A DNA stretch of 64,000 bases from Micromonospora costi (GCF_003626655.1 NZ_RBAN01000008.1:1-64000), one strand, 5' to 3'. Positions 52,906 to 62,053 are shown, counted from the stretch's first letter. Translations and numbers: made by a program. The notes: generated by a model not told the origin, from the letters alone.

Positions 52906-55848
52906 CTAGCCGGCTATGGCCTTGGCCATGGCCGTCAGGTCCTCGCCGAGGGGCGCGAGTCGTTGCAGCGAGGTGATGTAGGCGGCATGGTCCCGCTGCC
53001 CGATCGCGCGGTCGCACTCGACACCGATCTGGTCCGCCCGCGTCAGCAGGGCCTCCCAGGCCGCCTCGCCCCGCGGATCGGGATGGTGGAAGTACCGGCG
53101 GCCGGCGGACACGCTCTCGCTCACGGCCAGGCAGCGCGGACGCATCTGCGCCTCGATGACCGCCCAGTCGTTCAACACCCGCCGGGCCGGGTCGGAGGTC
53201 ACCGCGTTGAGCGGCTCCGCCAGCTCGGCCAGGCTCTTCGCGATCCCCAGGGTCAGGTCGCTCCCCCCGAGGACGAGCCAGGCGTGGATTTGCGCGGCGC
53301 GGACGGCCGGCGACGTGACGCCGCCGGAGAACACCGGATCCAGCGCGTCGGCCGCGGTGTCCTCGCGGGCGCGTGAGCGGACGTCGGAGACCGTCACGGC
53401 CGCGGTCGTCGCGGTGGCGAGCAGACACAGGCCGACCACCCCGACGGCCGTCCGCCAGCGGGGGCGCGCCGTGACCGACTCCGGGGGCCGGGCCGCCGCG
53501 GCGTGTCCGCGCCCGGCGCGCACGCCCCGGCCGCGCAGCCGGCGGACCGACGCGCCCGCCAGAACGCCCACGGCGGCCACCCCGGCGGCGAGAAACAGCC
53601 CCAGACCCAGGACGGTCGGCGCCAGCAACTCGACGACCCGACCCCCGCCCACCAGGTCCGGACGGCACGACGAGGCCAGGATCGCGAGTGGACGGGCGCA
53701 GCCGTCCACGGCGAGCAGTACGCCCATGGTGACGAGCCCGACCAGCCCGACGGTGGCCGCCACCACGAGCCCGCGCAGCAGCGGGACGTCCCGGGCGACC
53801 GCCGCCGTGACGCCGGCGGCCAGCCACATGCCCGCGGCCACGGCCGCCATGACCCACATCGTGTACGCCACGAGGTGCGTCTGCGCCCGGCCGTCGACCA
53901 CCGGGGACCAGGCCCGCAGCGCGGCGGTGACCGCCAGGACGAGCACCACGGCGCCGACGGCGGCCCACCCGGCTCCGGCCAGCAGCGGGCGGCGGGGTCG
54001 GGTGGGCGCCGGCCGTCGCAGGCCGGCCAGGAGGGGAAGGAGCCAGAGCGCCCCGGCCGCCCACAAGAGATCCGCGCGACGCGTCAGGGCCAGCAGGACG
54101 GGCAGGCCCGGGACGAGATCGAGCAGGGGCCCCTCGTAGCCCTGGCCGCTCGTCAGGTCCTGCTCGTGCTGCCTGATGACGCCCTCACCGAGAAAGGCCA
54201 GCATGCCGCCCGCCTCGATGTGGCCCTCGGCCTCCCACCAGCGCCACCACAGGGCGAGGACGGAGCAGCCGACGACCAGGCCGAGCCACGCCGACCAGCG
54301 TGGGCGTCCGCCCGCCGACGAGGCGGCCGACAACAGGGCGTACTCGGCCATCCACCACGTGACCGCGAACGCGGCCAGCGCGTGCAACAGCAGGAAGGCA
54401 GGATCTTCCGGGAGCAGGTCCCAGACGCTGCCCGCCCGGCCGACCGCGATCTCCCCGAGGACCAGGCCGATGCCGAGCCACCCGGCCACGCGCAGCCCCG
54501 ACGGCGCCGGCCCCGAGGCGAGCACGGCGTACGTGGCGGCCGGCCGGAGGAGCAGACCGGTGATGGAGGTGACCAGCACCGCCACGGTCACCGAGATGAC
54601 CGAGGTCCGCCACTCCTGCGGGATGCCGAGCAGCGACAGCAGCGCCGGCATGCGGGTGGCGGTGATCGCCGCCGTCGCGCCGGTCAGGAAGAACGCCAAC
54701 GCGCCCGGCGTGAACAGCGCCCCCGGGTCGGCGAGCGATCGCCAGCGCTGGCCCCAGGTGGGGTGCGTGTGCCAGAGGGACGCCGCCCGGGCCGTGAGCC
54801 GCCCGACGGCCGACGGGTGCCGGGCATCCGGGCGTGGTCCGGCGGCGGCCTGCCACAGTCGCACGTCCGCGCCCCACCGCCGGGCCGTCAGGTCGGCGTG
54901 GAACTCGCGCGTACGCAGGATGTCCGCGCGGGCCAGGTAGACCAGGACGACCGTGACGGCGAGCATCGCCACGTGGTGCACGACGCGGGACTGTTCCCGC
55001 GTCTCCATGTAGGTGCCCGCCGTGCCGGGCAGGCTCACCGCGGCGATGTACAGCAGGTCGAGGGGCAGGACCACCCAGAGCAGCACCCGCCACAGGGCGA
55101 CCGTCGCGTACGTGATGTCGACGTCGCGGTTGTGCAGGTGCGCCAGCTCGTGCAGCACCACGGCGCGGAAACCCTGGTCGTCGCTGCGCCTCCGGGCGAG
55201 CAGCCCGCCGTTCAGGCACACGGTGTACCGGCGGAACCGCCCGAAGACGACGGCCCCGGCGGTGGGCGTGGCGGGCGCGATGACGAACCGGGGCGGCCGT
55301 CGGAGCCCGGCAACGGCGACCAGTTCGGCGAGCGTCGCCCGCAGCTCTCCGTACCCCTCGACCTCCTCGACCGGCACGACCCGGCCCCGGCGTCCCTTCC
55401 ACAGCGGCAGAATCCAGTACAGCGCTGCCGCGCAGATCAGCAGCAGGAGCAGCGCGCCGGGCTTCCACCACCACGCCTGCGCCGGCACGAAGCGGTCCAC
55501 GCACGCCTCGTACGCCGACCGCTGGTCGGCGATCCGGACCACCACGTCGAGGTCGCTGAGACCCGGGTCGCCGCCCGCGGCCAGCCCGCAACCGACGCGC
55601 ATGCCGTCCGGGTCCGCGCGCGCGTCGATGACGTTCACGGAGATCGTCGCGGCGATGCCGACGAAGAGGGCGAGCAGCAGGACGAAGCGTGGAAGGGCGC
55701 CCGCCCGCAACGCCCGCTGGTCGTGGAAAGCCGAGGCCGGCGGGGTGGTGCCCGGCGGGATCGCCGGCGGGGTGGCGCCCGCCGGGATCGCCGCCTCGGT
55801 GGCCGCCTCCGTGGTCGCCTCGGCGGTCGCCTCCGTGGTCGCCGACAC
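52906..55848 (-). CDS. M48-type membrane metalloprotease with large multi-span region
   Basis: 980 residues from a GTG at 55848. A low-complexity Thr/Glu/Ala then Pro/Gly head is followed by membrane spans near residues 50 and 135. The M48 catalytic helix VLHELAHLHNRD is near 230, and EFHAD near 316 supplies the third zinc ligand. The remaining ~650 residues add about twelve further spans with no known domain, ending in a soluble helical tail (from about 850). Usual HtpX/M48 proteases have 280-400 residues, so this is a greatly extended form. Its gene begins eight bases after the stop of the 55857 gene. Confidence 0.75.
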   Translation of the reverse strand: MSATTEATAEATTEAATEAAIPAGATPPAIPPGTTPPASAFHDQRALRAGALPRFVLLLALFVGIAATISVNVIDARADPDGMRVGCGLAAGGDPGLSDLDVVVRIADQRSAYEACVDRFVPAQAWWWKPGALLLLLICAAALYWILPLWKGRRGRVVPVEEVEGYGELRATLAELVAVAGLRRPPRFVIAPATPTAGAVVFGRFRRYTVCLNGGLLARRRSDDQGFRAVVLHELAHLHNRDVDITYATVALWRVLLWVVLPLDLLYIAAVSLPGTAGTYMETREQSRVVHHVAMLAVTVVLVYLARADILRTREFHADLTARRWGADVRLWQAAAGPRPDARHPSAVGRLTARAASLWHTHPTWGQRWRSLADPGALFTPGALAFFLTGATAAITATRMPALLSLLGIPQEWRTSVISVTVAVLVTSITGLLLRPAATYAVLASGPAPSGLRVAGWLGIGLVLGEIAVGRAGSVWDLLPEDPAFLLLHALAAFAVTWWMAEYALLSAASSAGGRPRWSAWLGLVVGCSVLALWWRWWEAEGHIEAGGMLAFLGEGVIRQHEQDLTSGQGYEGPLLDLVPGLPVLLALTRRADLLWAAGALWLLPLLAGLRRPAPTRPRRPLLAGAGWAAVGAVVLVLAVTAALRAWSPVVDGRAQTHLVAYTMWVMAAVAAGMWLAAGVTAAVARDVPLLRGLVVAATVGLVGLVTMGVLLAVDGCARPLAILASSCRPDLVGGGRVVELLAPTVLGLGLFLAAGVAAVGVLAGASVRRLRGRGVRAGRGHAAAARPPESVTARPRWRTAVGVVGLCLLATATTAAVTVSDVRSRAREDTAADALDPVFSGGVTSPAVRAAQIHAWLVLGGSDLTLGIAKSLAELAEPLNAVTSDPARRVLNDWAVIEAQMRPRCLAVSESVSAGRRYFHHPDPRGEAAWEALLTRADQIGVECDRAIGQRDHAAYITSLQRLAPLGEDLTAMAKAIAG

Positions 55849-55856
55849 GTCCGCCG

Positions 55857-56540
55857 CTACCGCTGGCCGTCGCTGTCGTCGGGATCCGCCGATGCCGGCC
55901 CGTCGTCGGGGTCCGCCGGTCGCGCTGCGTCGCCGCTCGCCGTACCGGAGCCGGCGCGGTCCGCCGTGCCCGAACCGTCGCGGCTCGCCGTGCCCGGTGC
56001 CTCGCGGCCCGTCGCGCCGAAGCCGGCACCGTCCCACGTCGGTGACCCGTCGCCGGTCGACGTCGCCAGCCGCGCCACCACCCGGTCCGCCAGGAGGGCC
56101 GCCGCGTCCGGCGTGAGGTCGGCCGCCACGGCGAGTTCGCACACGCGGTCCCGGACGGCCCGCAACTGGTCACCGGTGAGCGCCGGCATCGACCGGGGCG
56201 GCGCAGGCCGACCGAGGCGTGCGCGCAACCAGGTGCGCATTCCGGTACCGGCCCGTGCCATCCCGGCTCCGACGGCGGAGCGCACGACCTCGTCGAGGGC
56301 GACCCAGACGAGCGAGGTGACCAGGATCGTAACCTCACCCAATCCGAATCCGAGCAGGTCACGGGACCCGCGCGCCCGGGCGAGCCGGCGCAGCGCGGTG
56401 TCGTCGTCGAAGGACCGGAGCGCGTCGACGAGCACCAGTTCGTCGGGGGCCACGTCCGCGACGACGTCCCGCACGGCATCGCGGACCAACCGTGGTGGCG
56501 TGTCGGCCCGTCCGTCCTCGTGTCGCGTCATCGGCTCCAC
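55857..56540 (-). CDS. Partner protein of the extended M48 protease
   Basis: 227 residues from a GTG at 56540 (an ATG at 56531 is an alternative). The helical N-terminal half (LVRDAVRDVVADVAPDELVLVDALRSF) is followed by one hydrophobic segment (EVTILVTSLVWVALDEVV) and a compact helical part. A long Ser/Gly/Asp/Pro low-complexity tail closes it. No family recognised. An eight-base gap to the protease gene indicates an operon, so it may position or regulate the protease. Confidence 0.65.
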   Translation of the reverse strand: MEPMTRHEDGRADTPPRLVRDAVRDVVADVAPDELVLVDALRSFDDDTALRRLARARGSRDLLGFGLGEVTILVTSLVWVALDEVVRSAVGAGMARAGTGMRTWLRARLGRPAPPRSMPALTGDQLRAVRDRVCELAVAADLTPDAAALLADRVVARLATSTGDGSPTWDGAGFGATGREAPGTASRDGSGTADRAGSGTASGDAARPADPDDGPASADPDDSDGQR

Positions 56541-56661
56541 GCCAGACCCCCGTACGATCGCCCGCCCACCCCGGCGATGCTATCGACAAACACCAACGGC
56601 GACGGTCCCCCACATCGGAGCGCCGGGAACCCAACCCGATCGCCCGACGTCGGCTCCCGCG

Positions 56662-56742
56662 CTTGATCCACACCAGATCGCCGAAGTAGCGCTATCCGCG
56701 ACGCCAGGACACCGCTACTTCGGCGAAATGGAGTCGATCAGG
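56662..56742. repeat. 30-bp-arm palindrome upstream of the second ThuA gene
   Basis: Arms 56662-56691 and 56713-56742 agree in 25 of 30 positions. The inner 14 bases (TCGCCGAAGTAGCG) are perfect, and the loop is 21 bases. It lies in the divergent gap between the 55857 gene and the 56845 gene, just ahead of the promoter at 56763. The GATCGAC/CCAT-like ends resemble the 52803 element. Probably a dispersed repeat of this genome. Confidence 0.65.
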
Positions 56743-56762
56743 CGTTGAAGTGCCTCAGGATA

Positions 56763-56791
56763 TTGACCAGTGGAAATGGGGCTCGTAGGGT
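56763..56791 (+). promoter_or_regulatory. Promoter of the second ThuA gene
   Basis: TTGACC (56763-56768) and TAGGGT (56786-56791) are separated by exactly 17 bases. The transcription start would fall near 56798, giving a leader of about 47 bases with GAGGAG before the ATG at 56845. Confidence 0.5.
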
Positions 56792-56800
56792 GGGGAAGCT

Positions 56801-56814
56801 GGAAAGCGCTTTCC
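56801..56814. promoter_or_regulatory. LacI-type operator palindrome
   Basis: GGAAAGCGCTTTCC is a perfect 14-base palindrome with the central GC step and AAAGCGCTTT core typical of LacI/CcpA-family operators in actinobacterial sugar genes. It sits a few bases after the predicted transcription start, a classic repression position. No LacI-family gene is in the window. Confidence 0.7.
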
Positions 56815-56844
56815 TACTCCCGTCCCCATCTGAGGAGCGCGTGT

Positions 56845-59800
56845 ATGAGACGCCGCCGCCCGCTACTTCTCGCCCTGCTCACGGCCGTCACCCTCGTATT
56901 CGCGGGCACGGCGAATCCGGTGAACGCATCGGCCGCCGCCCCGTCATTCCGGGTCCTGGTCTTCTCCAAGGTCACGAACTTCCACCACGATTCGATCCCG
57001 GCGGGGATCGACGCCGTACGAAAACTCGGCGCGCGGCACGGGTTCGCGGTCGAGGCGACCACCGACGCGGGGGCGTTCACCGACGCCAACCTCGCCCGGT
57101 TCGACGCCCTGGTCTTCAACAACACCAACTCCACGCCCGCCTCCGGCGACCTGCTCGACGCCACCCAGCGGGCCGCGCTGCAGACGTTCATCCGCAACGG
57201 TGGCGGCTGGGTCGGCCTGCACGCCGCGTCGGCGAGCGAACGCGACTGGACCTGGTACGAGGGACTGGTCGGCGCCATCTTCGACAACCACCCCGACTTC
57301 TCCGCCACCGGCGGCACCTTCCCGGGCCGGGTCAAGGTGCTCGACCACGCCCACCCGTCCACGAAGAATCTGCCGGAACTCTGGGAGCGCAGCGAGGAGT
57401 GGTACAACTGGCGGACCAACCCCACGGGCAAGGTCCACACGCTCGCCCAGATCAAGGTCCGCGACGGCATCCCGGGGCTCGACGAGGGTGTCGACCACCC
57501 GTACTCGTGGTGCCAGAACTACGACGGTGGCCGCTCCTGGTTCACCGCCGGCGGGCACAGCTCGTCCTCCTTCCAGGAGCCCGCCTTCCTCCAGCACCTG
57601 CTCGGCGGTATCCGGTGGGCGGCGGGCGCCGTCCCCGGTGACTGCGGTGCCACGAGGAGCACCAACTTCGAACGGATCCCGCTGGTCAACCAGGACCTCT
57701 CCGACCCGTTCGAACTGGCGGTGGCACCGGACCGTCGCGTCTTCTACATCGAGCGCACCGGCGCCCTGAAGGTCGTCAACCAGGACACCCTCGCCGTCAC
57801 CACGCTGCTGGACTTCGACTACACGCCGGAGCAGACCAGCCAGTCCGACGGCCTGCTCGGCATGACCCTGGACCGGCACTTCGCCCGGAACAACTGGATC
57901 TACCTGCTGTGGTCGGACCGGGTCGAGAAGCGGCTCAACCTGTCCCGGTTCACCGTCGACGGCGACAGCGTCAGCCTGGACTCGGAGAAGCGGCTGCTCA
58001 CGATCCCGACCTGGCGCGGCGAGGCCCGCGCCAATTCCCACATGGGCGGCTCGGTGACGATGGACGAGCAGGGCAACCTGTACGCGGCCATCGGCGACAA
58101 CACCGACCCGTTCGAGTCCAGCGGCTTCGCCCCGATCGACGAACGGCCGGGCCGTCGGGCGTACGACGCGCAGGGCACCGCCGGCAACACCAACGACCTT
58201 CGGGGCAAGGTGCTGCGGATCAAGCCCCGGGCCGACGGCACGTACGCCATCCCCCAGGGCAACCTGTTCGCTCCCGGCACCCCGAGGACCCGGCCCGAGA
58301 TCTACGCGATGGGCCTGCGGAACCCGTTCCGCATCACCGTCGACTCGACGTCGAACGCGCTGCTCGTGGCCGACTACGGCCCCGACGCCCGCTCCGCCAA
58401 CCCGACGCGCGGGCCGGAGGGGACTGTCGAGTTCAACCGGATCACCAGCGCCGGCAACTACGGCTGGCCGTACTGCATCGGCAACAACACCCCGTTCAAC
58501 GACTACGACTTCGCGACCTCCACCTCCGGCCCGACCTTCGACTGCGCCGCGCCGGTCAACGACTCCCCCAACAACACGGGCCTGACGAACCTGCCGCCGA
58601 CCAGGCCCGCGCTGATCTGGTACGCCTACTCGGCGTCCCCGGAGTTCCCGGAACTCGGCACCGGCGGCGGTGGCCCGATGAGCGGTCCCGTCTACGACTA
58701 CGACCCGTCCAACAAGCGGCTCACCAAGTTCCCGCAGTACTACGAGGACAAGTGGATCGTCTACGAGCTGACCCGCAGGTGGTTCAAGACCGTGTCGATC
58801 CACGAGACCGGGCAGACGTTCGACGAGCCGCGCTTCGCCCCCACCCGGCCCGGTGAGGTGCAGTCCATCAACGGCATCTTCGACGGCATGTCCTGGATCC
58901 AGCCGTTCGAGGCGGAGTTCGGGCCCGACGGCTCCCTCTACGTCATCGACTTCGGCGAGGGCAGCGGGAGTGGCCGTGGCGGCACCAACGAGGGCGCGGG
59001 CATCTACCGCATCGACTACGTCGCCAACAGCCGTTCCCCGGTGGCCCGCCTCGCCGTCGACAAGGACAGCGGGCCCGCGCCGTTGACCGTCGCCTTCTCC
59101 AGCGCCGGGTCCAGCGGGCCGGACGGCACCCCCATCCAGTACGCCTGGGACTTCGACGGCGACGGCAGCGTCGACTCCACCGCCGCCAACCCCAGCCACA
59201 CCTATGGCACGGCGGGACGCTTCACGGCCCGGCTCACGGTCACCGCCACCAACGGGCAGACGGCCGTCGCCGTACAGGAGATCACGGCCGGCAACACGCG
59301 GCCGACGGTGACCCTCAGCGTCCCCGACGGCGCCTTCTTCGACTTCGGCGACCGGATCCCGTACGCGGTGACGGTGACCGACCCGGAGGAGGGCAGCATC
59401 GACTGCGCGAAGGTGGTCGTGCAGACCCAGCTCGGCCACGACTCGCACACCCATCCGCTGGACAACTACATCGGGTGCAGCGGGGTGGCGATCACCGAGG
59501 GCAACGGCGGCGACGGGCACGGCCCGGGTCAGAACCTCTACACCGTGCTCACCGCGCAGTACACCGACGGCGGGGCGTCCGGCGCACCGGAACTCGTCGG
59601 CTCGACCCGCGCCGAGCTGCAGACCAAGAGCAAGGAGGCGGAACACTTCGACGGCCAGAGCGGCATCCAGGTCCTCGACCGGCCCACCGCGAGCGCCGGC
59701 AAGCGCATCGGTGACATCGACCACGGCGAGTGGATCAGCTTCGCTCCGGTGAACCTCCGCAACATCGACTCGGTCACCGTCGGCGTCGCGTCGGGCAGCA

Positions 59801-60297
59801 GCGGGGGCGACATCGAGCTGCGGGCCGACTCCCCCACCGGGGAACTGCTCGGTCGGGCGACCATCGGCAGCACCGGCGGCTGGGACAACCTGGTCTCACC
59901 GACCGTGGACGTGACCGACCCGGGCCGGACGTGCACGCTCTACGTGGTGTTCGTCAACCCGAACCAGACCGGCGGGACCCCGGACCTGATGGCGCTGGAC
60001 TGGCTGCGCTTCAACGGCGCCGGGGTGCGGGAACAGACCGGTGCCACGGTCTCGGCCGCGGCCACGCCGTCGGCGGGCACGGCACCGCTGGAGGTGGCGT
60101 TCACCGCGACGGCCTCCCCGGCGACCGGGCGCACCATCACCGACCACGCGTGGGACTTCGGCGACAACACCGCGGTCGCCCACGGCCCGCAGGCCACTCA
60201 CACGTACGCCCGCAGGGGCATTTACACCGCGAGGCTCACGGTCACCGACAACCTCGGGGCGACCATGTCCACCCCCGTCGTCGTCACGGTGAGCTGA
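56845..60297 (+). CDS. Second secreted ThuA + dehydrogenase-like protein
   Basis: 1150 residues from the ATG at 56845 (GAGGAG eight bases upstream). Signal peptide (1 to about 31), ThuA domain (about 34-250, FRVLVFSKVTNFHHDSIPAG), and a glucose/sorbosone dehydrogenase-like propeller (about 270-715, with GNTNDLRGKVLRI and EIYAMGLRNPFRITVD). Then a PKD domain (about 725-805), a carbohydrate-binding-like module (about 890-1050), and a C-terminal PKD (about 1065-1150). It is a shorter paralogue of the 37462 gene, lacking the DUF1349, Ig and FIVAR modules. Controlled by the LacI-type operator. Expected outside the cell, acting on a sugar or polysaccharide. Confidence 0.85.
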   Translation: MRRRRPLLLALLTAVTLVFAGTANPVNASAAAPSFRVLVFSKVTNFHHDSIPAGIDAVRKLGARHGFAVEATTDAGAFTDANLARFDALVFNNTNSTPASGDLLDATQRAALQTFIRNGGGWVGLHAASASERDWTWYEGLVGAIFDNHPDFSATGGTFPGRVKVLDHAHPSTKNLPELWERSEEWYNWRTNPTGKVHTLAQIKVRDGIPGLDEGVDHPYSWCQNYDGGRSWFTAGGHSSSSFQEPAFLQHLLGGIRWAAGAVPGDCGATRSTNFERIPLVNQDLSDPFELAVAPDRRVFYIERTGALKVVNQDTLAVTTLLDFDYTPEQTSQSDGLLGMTLDRHFARNNWIYLLWSDRVEKRLNLSRFTVDGDSVSLDSEKRLLTIPTWRGEARANSHMGGSVTMDEQGNLYAAIGDNTDPFESSGFAPIDERPGRRAYDAQGTAGNTNDLRGKVLRIKPRADGTYAIPQGNLFAPGTPRTRPEIYAMGLRNPFRITVDSTSNALLVADYGPDARSANPTRGPEGTVEFNRITSAGNYGWPYCIGNNTPFNDYDFATSTSGPTFDCAAPVNDSPNNTGLTNLPPTRPALIWYAYSASPEFPELGTGGGGPMSGPVYDYDPSNKRLTKFPQYYEDKWIVYELTRRWFKTVSIHETGQTFDEPRFAPTRPGEVQSINGIFDGMSWIQPFEAEFGPDGSLYVIDFGEGSGSGRGGTNEGAGIYRIDYVANSRSPVARLAVDKDSGPAPLTVAFSSAGSSGPDGTPIQYAWDFDGDGSVDSTAANPSHTYGTAGRFTARLTVTATNGQTAVAVQEITAGNTRPTVTLSVPDGAFFDFGDRIPYAVTVTDPEEGSIDCAKVVVQTQLGHDSHTHPLDNYIGCSGVAITEGNGGDGHGPGQNLYTVLTAQYTDGGASGAPELVGSTRAELQTKSKEAEHFDGQSGIQVLDRPTASAGKRIGDIDHGEWISFAPVNLRNIDSVTVGVASGSSGGDIELRADSPTGELLGRATIGSTGGWDNLVSPTVDVTDPGRTCTLYVVFVNPNQTGGTPDLMALDWLRFNGAGVREQTGATVSAAATPSAGTAPLEVAFTATASPATGRTITDHAWDFGDNTAVAHGPQATHTYARRGIYTARLTVTDNLGATMSTPVVVTVS

Positions 60298-60305
60298 ACC
60301 CGGGT

Positions 60306-60339
60306 GGTGGTGGCGGGGCTCCGGCGTCCCGCCACCACC
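60306..60339. terminator. 12-bp hairpin between the ThuA and isomerase genes
   Basis: GGTGGTGGCGGG (60306-60317) and its exact complement (60328-60339) enclose a ten-base loop, nine bases after the ThuA stop. No T-run. It may attenuate read-through into the isomerase gene. Confidence 0.5.
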
Positions 60340-60390
60340 GGCCCGGCATCCGCCGCCACCACCCCTGTCCACGTCCACCTGGGAGAGATC

Positions 60391-61575
60391 ATGGAGCTGA
60401 ACTCCGCCCGCCCGTCCCGCCGATCGAGACGGGCACGCCACCTGCTCGCCGTGTCGCTCGCCGCCGCCCTCCTGCCCCTCGCACCGGCTCCGGCGTCGGC
60501 CGCCGCCGCGCCCGACACCCGTGCGGCCACCGCCGACAGCTGCCCGTGGGGGTACACCTCCTCGGCCACGGTCTTCTTCGGCCGGAACCGCGCCGACTCG
60601 GGCGTGCCGAACCGCGACCTCGGCAACGGCTGCACGATCATGGACGCCATCTGGGCCGAGGCGCCGTTCCTCGACCACGGCAGCTTCGTGCGCGCCGTGA
60701 GCCGCGTCGCCACGGGCCTCCGGAAGGACGGCGTCGTGACCGGGAAGGAGAGCCGCAGCATCGTCCGGGCGGCGGCCCGCTCCCCGATCGGAACGCCGCA
60801 GCCGGCTACCGGGACGCGCGCGCTCCCCGACGAGAGGATCGGTCTCGTCCTCTACACGGTGCGCGCCACCATGCCGTCCGCTCCCGAGGCCACCCTGGCG
60901 GCGCTGGCCTCCTGCGGATACCGCAACGCGGAGCCCTCCGGCGCGGTCGACAACTTCTACGGCCGGACGGCGACGGCTCTGGCGCCGGTGGTGACCGACG
61001 CCGGTCTGTCCGTCCCGTCGATCGGGATCGGGCTCGGTGACCTCCAGAACAACATCGACGGCGTCATCGCCAACGCCCGGGCCTTCGGCGCCCGGTACGT
61101 CCGGATCTCGGGTTCCGGCTCCTGGGGGCTCGACGACTACTCCGAGGTGGCGGCGACACTCAACGCCGTCGGCGCCCGGCTGAAGCAGGCGGGCATCACC
61201 GTGGCCTACCACAACCACGGCTTCGAGTTCACGGCCCGGGACGGCGTACGCGGCTACGACGTGCTGCTGCGCGAGACCGACCCGAACCTGGTGGCGATGG
61301 AACTCGACCTGTACTGGGCGGCCAGCGTCGGCGTCGACCCGGTGGAGCTGATCAGCCAGCACCCGGGCCGGTTCCCACTGTTCCACGTCAAGGACATGGC
61401 GGCCGACGGCTCGTTCGCGGACGTGGGCGAGGGCACCATCGACTTCGCGCGCATCTTCGCCTACAGCAGGATGGCCGGCGTCGAGTACTACCTGACCGAG
61501 AACGACAGCCCGCGCCCGGACGGTGTCTCGTCCGCCTGCGACAGCTACGCCAATCTCCGCGCGCTGCGCTACTGA
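60391..61575 (+). CDS. Secreted sugar phosphate isomerase/epimerase-like protein
   Basis: 394 residues, ATG with GGGAGAG upstream. An Arg-rich signal peptide (to about residue 37) is followed by an extra domain (about 45-140) with two cysteines and LRKDGVVTGKESRSIVRAAAR. A TIM-barrel isomerase-like domain begins near 148 (RIGLVLYTVRATM). Metal-site segments VAYHNHGFEF, VAMELDLYWA, PLFHVKDM and EYYLTENDS are all present. A sugar isomerase fold outside the cell is unusual, and free rather than phosphorylated sugars must be the substrate. Follows the second ThuA gene by 93 bases. Confidence 0.82.
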   Translation: MELNSARPSRRSRRARHLLAVSLAAALLPLAPAPASAAAAPDTRAATADSCPWGYTSSATVFFGRNRADSGVPNRDLGNGCTIMDAIWAEAPFLDHGSFVRAVSRVATGLRKDGVVTGKESRSIVRAAARSPIGTPQPATGTRALPDERIGLVLYTVRATMPSAPEATLAALASCGYRNAEPSGAVDNFYGRTATALAPVVTDAGLSVPSIGIGLGDLQNNIDGVIANARAFGARYVRISGSGSWGLDDYSEVAATLNAVGARLKQAGITVAYHNHGFEFTARDGVRGYDVLLRETDPNLVAMELDLYWAASVGVDPVELISQHPGRFPLFHVKDMAADGSFADVGEGTIDFARIFAYSRMAGVEYYLTENDSPRPDGVSSACDSYANLRALRY

Positions 61576-61581
61576 GCGTCT

Positions 61582-61609
61582 CGCCGGCCCGCTTCCGGGC
61601 GGGCCGGCG
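61582..61609. terminator. Hairpin terminator after the secreted isomerase gene
   Basis: CGCCGGCCCGC (61582-61592) and its perfect complement (61599-61609) form an 11-bp stem with a six-base loop, seven bases beyond the stop. No clear T-run, as is common in high-GC genomes. Confidence 0.6.
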
Positions 61610-61672
61610 GCCTCAGTCGGCCTGATCCGGATGCGGGACGGACACGAAGGCGTCGGCGCCCGGGGTCGCGCC

Positions 61673-62053
61673 TCAGCCCTCGTCGCCGTAGTGGGAGACG
61701 ATCCCCTTCCAAAAGGCGGCGAAGAGGGCCACGCCGACCGCGACCCACGCCACGGCCAGTGACCGTCCCGCACCCGACACGGCGGCGACCCAGCCGAGCC
61801 CGACGAGCACGAACTGGACCCCGAAGATGCCGGCGAGGGTCAGCAGCAGATGACGGACCGGCGGCACCTCGCCTTCGGCCTGGTCGTGCCGACCGGTGAC
61901 GAGCCACCACACGACCGCCAGGCCGAGCGCGGCTAGCATCAGCGGCACGCCCCACCACCGGTAGCCCGGTTCGGCGACGAGCGAGACGGCGAGCCCGAGC
62001 GGGAAGAGCAGCAGGGACAGCGCGAACGCCGGGCCACTGACGAGTCCACGCAT
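61673..62053 (-). CDS. Small four-span membrane protein
   Basis: 126 residues, ATG with GGAGGG upstream. Four hydrophobic segments: about 8-27, 35-52, 72-92 and 98-115, separated by short polar loops (TGRHDQAEGEVPPVRH). No family recognised. Convergent with the secreted isomerase gene; the hairpin at 61582 separates them. Confidence 0.7.
   Translation of the reverse strand: MRGLVSGPAFALSLLLFPLGLAVSLVAEPGYRWWGVPLMLAALGLAVVWWLVTGRHDQAEGEVPPVRHLLLTLAGIFGVQFVLVGLGWVAAVSGAGRSLAVAWVAVGVALFAAFWKGIVSHYGDEG

Noticed and set aside
53503..56748. A ~1080-codon plus-strand open frame opposite the M48 gene
   Set aside because: No start site or domains, Arg/Gln/Pro-rich; the M48 motifs are on the minus strand.
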